NCBI GenBank assembly: GCA_963576475.1
Contig: OY754967.1
Coordinates: forward strand, 28,316,595-28,380,594
Direction: 5' to 3'
DNA length: 64,000 bases
Origin: Molanna angustata
Lineage: Eukaryota; Arthropoda; Insecta; Trichoptera; Molannidae
The notes beneath the pieces were generated by a model. That model saw only the letters and a program-made list of their open reading frames with translations, had not been told where the DNA came from and ran no database searches. Of the stretch, positions 1-11,692 are shown piece by piece (the stretch's first letter is position 1; each line of letters starts with the position of its first letter). Made by a program: the position numbers and the translations under genes.

Positions 1-813
1 AAGAAAAAATGTTCTACTAATAGCTACATAGGAAAATTTGGGAAAAATGTCGTTAATCATTACACCGATATTTTTTTATATGGGATAGGCACAATTTTAA
101 ATGGATATTTTAATAACACTAGCCATAAATCAACCATTTTCACGATATCCGAAAATAATGTAAGAGTTTAAAGATTCGCAACGCAAGTAAGTATTTATAT
201 GGAAATTGAAAATATTGGCTTCAGTATAATACGCGTATTGATCAAAAGACAAGAAAAAACGAAAGTAAATAATCTCTAGAATATGTAATGGATAGTAGAT
301 TTCTAGAATAATCTCTAGAATAAGTAATAAATATGGTAGTAGGTACTGTGGAATTTAAACTAATTCATGCAACCTCACAGTGAGATTTTGATATATTCAA
401 CAACACTAGATGATAAAAATAAAAGGTAAAAAATACATAATTGTATTACGGCATGCTAATTTTTAATTGAAATAATTAAAAATTCAGCAATAATGTATTT
501 CCATTTCAAAATACATAGTAGGTATGTTGCATGAAAAACACTGTTTAATGCAAACCTAGGTAATTATTTATTCCAAGACACCCACTGCAAAAATCATGCA
601 TGTCTAGCCGAGCAGTATTTGCATTATATGATTGACTACTACAAATTCAGCATATTTAATGATATTTATAATCTTTATTTTTTAATAATTTTCCTTAAAT
701 TTATAAAGAAACGAAACAAGGGTAAAATGAATACTGTAATCGATATCAATTTATAGTGAAATAATTCAAAATTGCATTGTCGATAGCTTTTTCGTCTTAA
801 TAAGACATTATCA
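1..813. other. AT-rich stretch, nothing recognised
   Basis: No open frame of note, splice-bounded segment, tRNA-like box or inverted repeat was seen. It reads as ordinary intergenic or intronic insect DNA. Confidence 0.6.
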
Positions 814-985
814 AGACTAGACAAGGCTAGTACCTACCTAGTAGTCTTGACTAGACTAGACAAGGCTGGTACCTAGTAGTCCTAACTAGACTAGACAAGG
901 CTGGCACCTAGTAGTCTTGACTAGACTAGACAAGGCTGGTACCTAGTAGTCCTAACAATACTACTAGACATGGCTGGTACCTGGT
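814..985. repeat. 35-bp minisatellite, about 5 copies
   Basis: A 35-bp unit built around ACAAGGCTGGTACCTAGTAG repeats head to tail. Copies alternate between endings in TCTTGA and CCTAA, so the array may have grown as 70-bp dimers. The two outer copies are degenerate. No coding potential. Confidence 0.85.
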
Positions 986-2914
986 GGTGATGGTGGTCAA
1001 ATTGCAAACGATTTGTAAGAATTAAACAGTAATCCATATTGGATATCTACCAAATAAATACCGAATTCATTAGTTAATTTATATATTTTTCTTAGATAAC
1101 AAATGAAAATGGAATTCCATCAAGTTAAATATAACAAATTAATCGCTCAATTTGATATGAAACAAATTAAATTTTACGTTGGAAAATCTATGTAAAATTA
1201 TACTACACAATTAAGAATATATAAATTTTCGGGCCCCTCAAAAAACATACATACTTTAGTGGTCCCTAATACCAACCCTTTAGAAGCCATTGTCCCGTAA
1301 TTATTATTGGCTGTTGATCCTTGTGATTGCCAGTGATTGGTTGTCAAATACAATCATTCATTACTTAGGTATAATAAACTCGCACATAACAAATGGCATT
1401 TAAAGTAGGGCTGCCATAATTTTCGGACACGCAGACATTCCCCCCCGATTTTTTTCACAAAATAACAAGAAATTTTGAGTAAACAGTTGAGATAGCGTTC
1501 ATCTTGTAGAACTAGATAATTACATATATATATTTGGTAAAAATCAAACGACATTAATAATTCTACGATTTTTATAAACTTTAATTTTATCTGTTAACAA
1601 TAATATCCTTGCAAGGCAAAACAATCACTCTAAAAACACAAAAAAAAGATATAAAAATTCATCACACTATGAAAGGGTGATTTCATTATCATTAAGTACC
1701 TACTAACTCTTCTTTACTCAATCATGGTTTTCTTATATTTTTTTGAGCAGTTCCTTTTGTATGTATTCCTTTTGTATTTTGTATTTATGATGTAAGTAGG
1801 TAAATACAATACATATAATGTAGGTATACGAATTTTAAATCCGAGACGTATGACAGCCCTAACTGATATTTACCATAGAATTTTCACAAACGTCTATGAA
1901 GATATTTTATGTATAAGTAAATATTTTAAAGGTTATACATAAAAAGTTCGCTGCACAATAACTAGTATAATATACAACAAAAATTTACATTTCAGATAGA
2001 TTTTGATGTTAAAAATGGGTATAATTATTATATGTACTGGATGAAGGAATCAATAATGCATTTAAAATTTGTTTTATCACCTAGTATTATATAGATCAAA
2101 TATCTACAATCTACCTTCTAGGTAGGTATATAAGTTGAGTACTTGAATAAAAAATCAAGATTTATAAATGATATGGATATTTTTATTAATGAACATATTT
2201 ATATATATATTTTTGTGTTTAAAATTATAACACAAAAACAAAATTGTTGGTAACTAATTCATATGAAAATTATAAAATGATTTTTTTTCTAAATAGAAAA
2301 ATTGATACACATTGTGTGGAATTAATTTCAATTTTTTTTACGAAATCTCAGTTTTTAGTTGCAGTGTCACAATTTAACTAACACTGTATTTTTATACATT
2401 ATTATTAACTGTGCATATTAATGAATACAAATATTCAATTGCTTTACTAATTGACATGTGTATAATTAAATCATTTACATCTTATTGAAAAATTACCTAG
2501 GTACGCGTCATAAGTTGTATTATTAATATTTTTTTTTCATAGACAAATATCTACTTTAAAATGTACTTATAGATGTATCTACACAAATAATGAAACTTGG
2601 TGTCATAATATATCTTTCATCATCATAATATAGGTAATTTTATTACACAATTGAATAAACTATTTACAAAATATTTGTAAATCAATATTGTTGGATCAAA
2701 TATATATTAAAATCGTAGCAAGTAAAAAAATTAAATATATTAAATATAAAAAAAACAACATTATATAAATAATTCGGTTATTTTTCGTGGCATTTAATCT
2801 ATTTACAAATAAATAATAATTACTGTAAAATTCGAGGGAATTTCTTTCCAAATATACCTAATATAACTAAAATATATTAGAAAGAACTTTTATTTGTATT
2901 CAAACTTCATAATT
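986..2914. other. AT-rich stretch, nothing recognised
   Basis: Long A+T-rich tract with many homopolymer runs. The only frame here (minus strand near 1354-1554) has no protein-like composition. No mobile-element ends found. Confidence 0.6.
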
Positions 2915-3321
2915 CAAATAGGTTATATAAACAAATATAATTGAAGGTATGTAAAGTACGAGTAATTAGGTACAAATAGGTTATATAAACAAATATAATT
3001 GAAGGTATGTAAAGTACGAGTAATTAGGTACAAATAGGTTATATAAACAAATATAATTGAAGGTATGTAAAGTACGAGTAATTAGGTACAAATAGGTTAT
3101 ATAAACAAATATAATTGAAGGTATGTAAAGTACGAGTAATTAGGTACAAATAGGTTATATAAACAAATATAATTGAAGGTATGTAAAGTACGAGTAATTA
3201 GGTACAAATAGGTTATATAAACAAATATAATTGAAGGTATGTAAAGTACGAGTAATTAGGTACAAATAGGTTATATAAACAAATATAATTGAAGGTATGT
3301 AAAGTACGAGTAATTAGGTAC
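2915..3321. repeat. 58-bp tandem repeat, 7 near-identical copies
   Basis: The unit starts AAATAGGTTATATAAACAAA and ends GAGTAATTAGGTAC; its period is exactly 58 bp. All seven copies look identical by eye, implying recent expansion or homogenisation. Copies abut with no unique spacers, so this is not a CRISPR array. 58 is not a multiple of 3 and no frame crosses the array. Confidence 0.95.
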
Positions 3322-3560
3322 AAAAAAAAATCCATAAATTATTCTAAAATAATATAAGGTTCATAAAATTCGTAACTTTTTTTTTCAATATTTTTGTACT
3401 GGTATAATGATTTACGGCAACTTTGAACTATGTGATTAATCAAATTATCACAGAATTCCGTCTTTTTATTGTGTGTTATTTTGTGTTTCCATAAATATAT
3501 ATTTTCATTCATATAAATTGGAACTATTCATAATCAAAATTTACCTCACCAAATGGATAT

Positions 3561-3622
3561 GGTTGGTTGGAAGATATTGCCATATGGCAATAAGCCCGCC
3601 ATTGTGGACTTATTATGTAATG
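3561..3622 (+). mobile_element. LINE 3'-end fragment
   Basis: GGTTGGTTGGAAGATATTGC followed by ATGGCAATAAGCCCGCC and a T-rich stretch is a 3'-UTR signature I associate with insect, especially lepidopteran, non-LTR elements. A second copy lies at 11420-11480. Only the 3' tail is left. Confidence 0.55.
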
Positions 3623-4825
3623 TGTGCGAAATGTTAAAAATAAATAAGAAAATTAATTAATTATTTTGAAAACTTTGTGATAAATAACTTTTTATCTAAG
3701 TACAACAGTATCAATGTAGTGTTTGAAAAACTAAAGACTTTTTTATAGATGAGTTTGGTTTTTAATTGGAATTAATAAAATAGAATTAATTGGAAAATGG
3801 AAAGAATGAAAGTACCTAAATAATCAATGGCTGTATTTTTTTAAACCAATTGTTAAAAATATTTATTTGTATAAAATATAGGTAATTGACACTTTAAGTA
3901 CCTACTCAAGTGTCCATACTTTCAATGGGGCAATAATATGGAATTGTTTCTTTGTATTTATAATACTGAAATGTACTTTAAATCTTATTTATGTGAAAAA
4001 ACAAACATAAACTCTATTTTTCTAAAATATAGTTTATATGTACAATACCAGGAAACTATTTTTATACATGCTAGGTACCTATATGAGATACGCCTTAACA
4101 TACCTAAATATGGATTTGTATGAATTAATATAAAAGTCAAATAATTCATAATATTTTAAATGTTTTATGTGTGAAAGGTTAGTTTCACATTCTTGTATAA
4201 TGATATACATTATTATCATTATACACGAGTATATTATACATATAAAGTATATTTACATTACTATTCTAAGTAGTTATGCACTTTCATCTCACTGAAATTA
4301 ACTTAAAGATCTTCTTTAATCAAATTATTTTCTCATAACTTGAAGCAATTTCATCAGAGGTACCTAATGGATTATATTATAAGTAGTCCATTAAGTGACT
4401 AGAGATTGCAGTGCTAAATCTTATGTAAATCCAGCCAGTCGAGTGGCTTGGATTTTACAGGCAATCGGAAAATGCACTCTTTGGGAAATTGTGAAAAATC
4501 CTTACTATAAAGTAAGTGATGAGAAACCTTAAGATTCTGGTCTTAATCTTGCACTCACGGAAGTAACCATCAATTTAATATAGTAGTTTTAAGGAAAAAA
4601 TAGTTATTTTATTTTTTACACAATTTATCAAAATATAAAACTGGAGTTCAATTGTTTATGCTTTTAGGTTTTCAGATTATTTAAAAAAATCTTTAGAGTA
4701 TTTCGAGAAGATGAACTTATCAATCAAAATTATTTTAAGAATAGGTATTCCTATTTTGTAATACAATTCATTTTTCAATTGATAAGTGTATATTGAAAAA
4801 TTAGGAGAAAAAATGGGTTGATGGA
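3623..4825. other. AT-rich stretch, nothing recognised
   Basis: No supported gene. A short plus-strand frame at 3938-4123 has random composition. No inverted or tandem repeat beyond simple AT runs. Confidence 0.6.
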
Positions 4826-4836
4826 CCATCATAATA

Positions 4837-5065
4837 ATATAGCAGCAAATGTTATTTATTTATTTAATCTCGGGCAACTAACAGGTACGATGAATATTAA
4901 TTTTACACGAACCTAATGACAAGTTGCCACATTCTGGAGACTTACGATATTAATCGTCTCACAGATCCAGATTGAAAACACAATTAAAAAATGTGTCTCC
5001 AACGGGAATCGAACCCGAGACCTTTGAATCAGCAGTCAGTTACCTAGCCAACTGAGCCACGAAAG
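4837..5065 (-). mobile_element. tRNA-derived SINE (family 1) with 11-bp TSD
   Basis: Read on the minus strand, it opens with a pol III A-box-like GTGGCTCAGTTGGCTAG and a B box GGGTTCGATTCCC. A tRNA-unrelated body (TGTGAGACGATTAATATCG) and an (AAAT)n-like tail follow. CCATCATAATA occurs at 4826-4836 and 5066-5076 and is the likely target-site duplication. Two further copies of this family lie at 39396-39600 and 60889-61010. It resembles a tRNA gene, but the body and tail make it a SINE. Confidence 0.85.
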
Positions 5066-5076
5066 CCATCATAATA

Positions 5077-5799
5077 TTATATATCTTATAGGAAAATAAC
5101 ATAATATTTTATCAATTTGTAATAACGCTAAAAGAACCACGTTTACCATGTGATTCATATTAATTAAACCGACATAGTTAACTAGTCTCTTTCTATGGTT
5201 CTGAAATAAAAATCGCGTCAGAGATTGGATTTATGACAGATAGGTACTATAGCAGACATTAGGACCTGGTTAATTTATTATGTGTGAGCTCATATCTTTG
5301 TTGAGGTATTGATTGTGAGTGCAGAAAATTGAGATTATGTAGGTACCTATTTAGTGTGGAACGCGCACCTGGTTCATAATTGCATATAATTGTCAATAAA
5401 AATTGTAAACTGCTAGTCCTAGAACAGGATTTCCTAGTTGGGCAGCAGTAATCTACTTATTGTTGTCATTATGAATACGGTGTGATAAAAGGAAAATAAA
5501 TAAAATAAAATTGTCATAGATATTACAATAAGGAATGATATTTTCGACTGCGTATTCTGCACAATTTTTAGTATAGAAAGTTTGCCATGTATATTTATAC
5601 AAACATTAGACAGAAGATCATTTAAATCACAGGAATAACGACTATACGATTTTAATCAAAAATGACAGAAAAAAGATCAGTATGTATGTCTACCGACGTA
5701 ATCCGAAATAACACATAAAATGTTGGGAAAATGTAGCTAAGTATTTAGAGGAATAAAAATTATCACAGGACTCAAAATACTATTTTTCGTAGTAGAGCT
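5077..5799. other. No recognised feature
   Basis: AT-rich sequence between a SINE and a foldback MITE, with no protein-like frame or structured repeat. Confidence 0.55.
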
Positions 5800-5801
5800 T
5801 A

Positions 5802-6459
5802 GAAAACGCACTGGTCATTTAACCAATGCCGGATGAGCTGTCAAAGTTTTTGCGAAAATTTTCAATAGGTACAAATAATATTAGTAGTAGTATCAAAAAT
5901 AGTAAGAATCATACAATTACTTAAAACTTAAATAATATGCTAAAAAAACTAATTTCTTTGAAAAATGTGATCAAATGCGAATACATAATAATCTTTTTCC
6001 TAACCTCAAATGACAAAGGTGTAGATAAAATTATTCCTGCAACCAATTTACTTTGTTATTAAAGACTAACTATACCTAAGCAAAAAATTAACGGAAATGG
6101 AGATATCACATCATAGAATTATTTCGCTGTCGTATTTTATTACATCCCGTATAATATTCGGTTAGGTTTTCTTAGTGCACAATGATAATATCGCCTCGCG
6201 TGAGCGAGTTGCTTTATAAATTGAATAGAAATTGGTTGCAGGAAAAAAATATCAACACTTTTGCCATTTGAGGTTAGGAATAAGTTTATTATGTATTCGT
6301 ATTTGTCAAGCCATTTGACCACATTTCTCAAATAAATTATATAATATGTCAACATATTTTTATCTAATTTTATGATTTTGAACACTATGTTTGAATTATC
6401 CCGATTAATGTCAACTTTGACAGCTCATCTGACATTGGTAAAATGACCTTTGCGTTTTC
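5802..6459. mobile_element. Long-palindrome MITE with TA target site (Tc1/mariner type)
   Basis: The left end GAAAACGCACTGGTCATTT is mirrored at the right end, where about 50 bp reads back as GAAAACGCAAAGGTCATTTT. Inner blocks also mirror: CCTAACCTCAAATG near 6000 against CATTTGAGGTTAGG near 6265, and CTGCAACCAATTT against AAATTGGTTGCAG. Almost the whole 658 bp therefore folds on itself. TA flanks both ends (5800-5801 and 6460-6461). No transposase frame is present, so it is non-autonomous. Confidence 0.8.
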
Positions 6460-6461
6460 TA

Positions 6462-7267
6462 ATCATCCTGAGTGAGACTGAAAGACCATTGACTGAATTC
6501 TGTCGTCCCTATAAGATATTATTGGTACGTATGTATTCTTTAGGTATATAATACACATCAGCAGTAAAATGGCAAGGCAAGACTATTCGGACCACCTGAC
6601 ACAGTCACATTTATCATCTCATAATTTTTATTACCTACTTCAAAAATTTCGAGATCCGCAATTCTCTATTGGATGTGAAGCGAACACTGCTCAATGGTGA
6701 ATTAAACACTCGTATATTCCGAGTGAAAATAATGAAGGATCGTTCGCGAATGACTCGCCATAAATTATATTGTTTCATTAAATATCATTTGTCGAGACAA
6801 ATGTGTTTGGAACACAAATGCAGGAAAATGGATATAAAACGAACGAGGGTGAAAAATAATTAGTTAAATCAGAATTGAAATAGACAATAATGGCTAACAA
6901 TCGATCGATATTTTTGTCAGTTTAAAACAAAATGAAACACAAAACCATGTTCATTTTTTATATGGAATTAAATCAAAAAGTAAATACTTTTGTCGTATAT
7001 TATTTTTAACGAATACCTAATTAAAAACTCTATGAATATTGATTGTTATTGAAATTTTATCAGCTAAAATATTAGTGATGTATGCCTTGCACAAATAACT
7101 TTGAAAATATTCGGATTCCGCAATTCAAAGTGAGAAGAATAATTTGAATTAAAATAATATAATCACGAATATACCGATTAGGAAAATAAGGAAAAATGAT
7201 TCTCCAGTTATCCATTTAATTGTGGTTAATGTTTCTTGTCGTAAAAAATAAAATTCTAATAAAATAC
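6462..7267. other. No recognised feature
   Basis: A short plus-strand frame (6669-6863) gives a basic, low-complexity peptide with no family resemblance and no splice or promoter context. I see no gene here. Confidence 0.5.
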
Positions 7268-7388
7268 ATACATACCATCACCCCGATTCCCTATTTGAGA
7301 TAGGCAGAGAGAACTGAACCGCAGACTCTTCTATCTTGACATACATATTTTGTCTTATTTACATCCATGCATCGCGTCATGCTCTCCT
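7268..7388 (-). mobile_element. LINE 3' tail (GWHDHVND family)
   Basis: On the minus strand this matches the last codons and 3' end of the LINE family seen more fully at 59268-59700 and 20726-21090: a cysteine-rich CMDV...CQDR-like segment, a YP/YL stop region, then GTGATGGTATGT. Only about 120 bp survive, with several substitutions. Confidence 0.6.
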
Positions 7389-7436
7389 ATCAATGTGAAA
7401 GAAAAATATCGTTTTTTAAAACATAGGTAGGTACAT

Positions 7437-7531
7437 AAATAATATCGTTATTATAATTTTTCAAACATGTACAATTTATAATTTTTCAAACAAACGTAAA
7501 TAATAGCATTATTATAATTTTTCAAGCATAC
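7437..7531. repeat. 36-bp minisatellite, outlying block
   Basis: Two to three degenerate copies of the same AATATCGTTATTATAATTTT-containing unit that forms the main array at 7831-8372. About 300 bp of unrelated AT-rich DNA separates the two blocks. Confidence 0.8.
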
Positions 7532-7830
7532 ATTTTTTTTGAAGATATTTATATTTTTTCATAAAAAATAATACAATTTCATTTTACCGCCAAACTGCAA
7601 ACCAGTTTTTTGGCAGAGCAGATTCTTAGCTCTTTCACATAATAACTTAACTTATATCAAAAATTAAAGAACAGAAACTAAAAGAAAAAATACCGGAAAA
7701 AAGTTTAATAACCTAACAAATAGGTACCTATACATTATACCTATAATCGATCACCATCACTCAACAATAATAATTCAGAGTCTAACGAACGTTTGACTTC
7801 AAATACAGATGTTTCAGAGTAGGTATTTAA

Positions 7831-8372
7831 TAAATAATATCGTTTTTTATAATTTTTTGTCAAAAATACATAAATAATGTCGTTATTATAATTTAACAAA
7901 CATACACAAATGATATCGTTATTATAATTTTTCAAACATACACAAATGATATCGTTATTATAATGTTTCAAACAAACATAAATAATATCGTTATTATAAT
8001 TTTTTAAACATACGCAAATAATATCGTTATTATAATTTTTCAAACATACACAAATGATACCTATCGTTATTATAATTTTTCAAACATACACAAATGATAT
8101 CGTTATTATAATTTTTCAAACAAACATAAATAATATCGTTATTATAATTTTTTAAACATACGCAAATAATATCGTTATTATAATTTTTCAAACAAACACA
8201 AATAATATCGTTATTATAATTTTCAAACATACATAAATAATATCGTTCTTATAATTTTTAAAAACATACATAAATAATATCGTTATTGTGATTTTTAAAA
8301 CATACATAAATAATATCATTATTATAATTTTCAAACATACATAAATAACATCGTTATTATAATTTTTCAAAC
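7831..8372. repeat. 36-bp minisatellite, about 15 copies
   Basis: Units of CAAACATACACAAATGATAT plus CGTTATTATAATTTTT repeat every 36 bp, with a few 1-4 bp indels. Because 36 is 12 codons, the minus strand shows frames made of a YNNDIICVCLKN repeat. These are broken by the indels and restart in other frames, so they are by-products of the period and not genes. Confidence 0.95.
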
Positions 8373-8818
8373 CTAATTTAGTTTGAATAATTAATCACTT
8401 GATGATTCCGACAATTGTGTCTACAATTAATTTGACTAGCTTACAAATGAAAATAGTATGAGAAAGGTTTATTTGGTAGATCTCTCCACAATACTTAATA
8501 TCAAATGACTATTATTGTAGGTAAATACAAATTTGATGAAACTCTTAGACAGACATAACCTAAGGACGATTGAAAAACGCGTCTTACACCAACATTAAAA
8601 TATTTCAATCGCAGTACATATTACTTATAAAAGTTATTTTATTATTTTTCAGCCTGCGGTTTAATAATTAAATTGAACTTAGTGTATAATACAGCACATA
8701 GATATCATTCAACTAATATTTTTTAATCACTATTTTTCGTTAGTTTGTGTCCATTATACAATAAGTGGTGGTTTCACAGCGCCATAATAATATTTTAGAT
8801 TAAATATTTTTAAGAAGA

Positions 8819-9002
8819 ACGCCTCCGCTTTAACTGTGTATGAGGACGGGGCGAGTGATCATGGCGCCCCTGGCCAGCGACCCTCAGAGGTAGTTGGGCC
8901 TCGACATACAACAGAGAAGCCCCATGTTCTTGTAGAGTGAGCCTCGTCTCGCCTTGCCAGGCCACAGTGAGTTGGCATCGTCGCCAGTCAAAGCGATATT
9001 TT
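8819..9002. other. GC-rich island of unknown origin
   Basis: About 185 bp of clearly G+C-rich sequence (for example GGACGGGGCGAGTGATCATG and GGCGCCCCTGGCCAGCGACC) stands out from the AT-rich surroundings. It has no long open frame, tRNA boxes or inverted ends, and a T/A-rich run follows. It could be the 3' part of a SINE or LINE I do not recognise. Confidence 0.5.
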
Positions 9003-9449
9003 TTTCTGTAACAAAAAAAAAATATAAAAAAAATGCTTTTTGGTTAGGTTTGTTTAGGTAGGTACTAATTTGTTATGATTCCCACCGAGAATAATTCGTA
9101 GAAATTTAAAAACAATTGTATTATTATTATTGGAGCAAACTTTGTGCTTTGTTTTGAACATTTGAATAAGTATTAGTTGTCGTTGGTCCTGAGGAAAAAG
9201 CGATCTCTTCGAAATCGGTGGTTTAAAATAGCTCATTGTTGGAGTAAACAAAGTTCTTCCTCCTATAGATCGAAAGGATCTGTCAGTGTTGTTTTATTAT
9301 GTAAAAAAGTTAAATTTAATAAACAAGATATGAATTCGAGAGAAAAAAACACAGCAAATTAATGATTTAATATTTGCAATGATCGAACTTCAAATGAAAA
9401 TATTTCATTTATCAAGTTCCAATTATATGAATAAGCACTTGATCCGTTA

Positions 9450-9604
9450 GCCTCCTTAGACAACGTGTCATTTAAATCAAGAAAATAAAACTCAATGTAT
9501 GGAAGTGACAGTTGTCACGTGACTGGCAACTGTCACTTCCATACATTGAGTTATCTTTTCTTGTTTCTTTTCTTGGGCTAAATGACACGTTGTCTAGGAG
9601 GGCA
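9450..9604. mobile_element. Foldback MITE with 9-bp TSD
   Basis: The inner stem CTCAATGTATGGAAGTGACA/GTTG (9491-9514) pairs perfectly with 9527-9550 across a 12-nt loop. The outer stem TAGACAACGTGTCATTTA (9457-9474) pairs with 9579-9596. GATCCGTTA occurs at both flanks (9441-9449 and 9605-9613). A 9-bp duplication and long terminal inverted repeats suggest a Mutator-type (MULE) derivative. No coding capacity. Confidence 0.85.
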
Positions 9605-9710
9605 GATCCGTTAATATACACTATCGTTTTCAGTTAAAATAGTACCAAAACGATTACATGTGTATAAAGAAGAATTTATATTATATAATTCAGTAGTACC
9701 TTCATTATTT

Positions 9711-9998
9711 GGAAGCGGTGATAGCCCAGCGGTAAAGTCGTCGCCTCACACGCGTGAGGTCGACGGTTCGATTCCGGGCAGGGCACGCACCTCTGGATTT
9801 ATTAATAAAAATCTATGTGCGGATTTATATCACTAGCTATATGTGGCCATGATCCAATTTGTCTGGTTCCCCTTTCTAAGGGTTACGAAGGTCAGATGGC
9901 AGTCGCTTCAATGTAATAACCAGACTCGCCAATTCCAGGATCATGGTCAAAGCGTACCCCGATAGAAACGGGATAAAAGCGCTAAGGCGAAAGAAGAA
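9711..9998 (+). mobile_element. tRNA-derived SINE (family 2) with 16-bp TSD
   Basis: A box TAGCCCAGCGGT and B box GGTTCGATTCC lie near the 5' end, about 40 bp apart. A long tRNA-unrelated body (GTGGCCATGATCCAATTTG) and an AAG-rich tail follow. AGTACCTTCATTATTT occurs exactly at 9695-9710 and 9999-10014, so the insertion is fairly young. It is full length and the clearest SINE in the window. Confidence 0.93.
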
Positions 9999-10014
9999 AG
10001 TACCTTCATTATTT

Positions 10015-11418
10015 AATTTTCAAAGGATATTCGAAATTACGTAACCAATTATAAAAATACATATTATTGCTGCTACGTTGAATAAGGGTACCTACCTACT
10101 GATTAACGATATATCTGGGAATTATTAAGAGTTTTCAAGATTCTGAATGAGATGAAAATTGCGCAATAAATATACTTATCTCCTCAATTTCTACGAAGAA
10201 AAATTACGTAAAAGTTATTTCGAATGATTTCGTAAATAACACCTGGAAACTTGAGTTTTTTTTATATAAACTTATGTATTGATGGAATAAAGTTTTGGCG
10301 TTTATGAAATATTTTGTGATAGGCAAAAGAGAAGTGAATTATGACAGCAAAGATAGAAGTATTCGTCATAAACCTTTCGGATGAGATGTCGTTTGTCAAG
10401 GGTTGATAAGGGCGTGGAGCCATCTTCGAGGACTATAACTTTTAAAAGTACCTATATCTGTAGATAGTCTTTCTCTCTCTCTCTGCTTTGTAGAAATTTC
10501 CGGCCAATTTAGGGAATTGTCTATTTCTAGAAAAATACATCGAATCCTGTTTTGCAAGGAAGTAAGGAATTGTGAAAACACTCATGGAACGTAATAAAAT
10601 GTTCATGGTTGAGAAATACAAAAATAAGCTTGTAATACAAGTCTAAACGAGAAACGTAAGTTGGTCGATGAGTGGTTCTGCAAATTACATAAGTTTTTAC
10701 CTCAGTAAAAAGATTTTCATTATTTTCATAACGTCATGGTATGTTTTAACCGTTAAGAAAAGATTGTACTTAACTTCTATCAACTGTTTTGTTATTTAAA
10801 GTACCTAATCATCCTTATATCTCCATTATCTGGAAAAATATGAATAAGGCCATAAATGAAGCCATGCTAGGCCATGGTAATAAAGTGAATCTCAATAAAC
10901 TTGAACATCAGAGTAGGTATATGTATCAGATTCATCTTTGGGTTGAAAAATTTGATTGAAAATTTTGGGTTGAAAAATTTGAAACTTCTTTGTTGGCCCA
11001 AGATACGCCAGCAGTGTAATATACATATTTTATCACTATTGTAAAATATTCTCTGTAACCCAAACCTGCCACACTACCTCAAAAAAATAATTCACTTTTT
11101 TATCCAATCATGGACTTCCACTCCGATCTGCTGAACGTACAACACTATCCATACCTAGCCATATTACAGAATTTCTCAGCTCTTCGTTCGAAGTAGGTAC
11201 AATCATCAAGATTATGGCATAGCATAAGTCCGGATATTGCGTCGTCTAACTCACTTTGTATTTTCAAGAAAAAACCAAAGAAGGAATACACCTAATCCCA
11301 ATATCCTATTCTTGTCTTTACCCTATCATTTTTTTGCTATGAAGTATTTTCAGTTCTTATTTTTTTTATTTATTTGTTTTATTAAATCAAAGAAAATATA
11401 TACGCTATAATTACATCA
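10015..11418. other. Mostly featureless; one possible tiny exon
   Basis: AT-rich DNA. The only segment that catches the eye is plus-strand 10494-10561, after a (CT)n tract ending TTTGTAG and before GTAAGG; it is open in one frame for 22 codons. That is too short to call. Confidence 0.4.
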
Positions 11419-11419
11419 C

Positions 11420-11480
11420 GGTTGGTTGGAAGATATTGCCATTTGGCAATAAGCCCGACATTGTGTACCTACATGTGCTC
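11420..11480 (+). mobile_element. LINE 3'-end fragment
   Basis: Same GGTTGGTTGGAAGATATTGC signature as at 3561-3622, followed by TTTGGCAATAAGCCCGACATT. It abuts a SINE in the opposite orientation. Confidence 0.55.
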
Positions 11481-11489
11481 AAAAAGCTT

Positions 11490-11663
11490 TAAAAAAATGA
11501 ATATGTCCTTGTTAAACAAGTACATATAGGTACATATTCCTACGTTCCCTTCAATAAGCATAAATGCTTGTGCTATAGGTGAAAGAAATCGGTCGAGGCA
11601 GGATTCAAACTCGCGACCACTGGATTACTAGCCCAGCGCGCTAACCGCTCTGCCATCGATTCA
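11490..11663 (-). mobile_element. tRNA-derived SINE (family 3)
   Basis: The minus strand begins ATGGCAGAGCGGTTAGCGCG (A box) and continues to a degenerate B box GAGTTTGAATCC. The body ends in CATTTATGCTTATTGAAGGG and AACAAGGACATATTCATT. The same body, split by a LINE insertion, occurs at 13965-14012 plus 15865-15900. Confidence 0.75.
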
Positions 11664-11692
11664 TCTAAAATTGACTACATATGTATTATAAG

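Noticed and set aside
2915..3321. CRISPR-like regularly spaced repeats
   Set aside because: Units abut with no unique spacers; this is a plain tandem repeat in eukaryotic DNA.
7741..8370. Three overlapping minus-strand frames with YNNDIICVCLKN repeats
   Set aside because: They are translations of the 36-bp minisatellite, shift frame at indels and have no independent support.
9120..9300. Possible second PLE end with a hammerhead-like CTGAGGA...GAAA
   Set aside because: Core letters occur, but no stem I or stem III pairing could be drawn.
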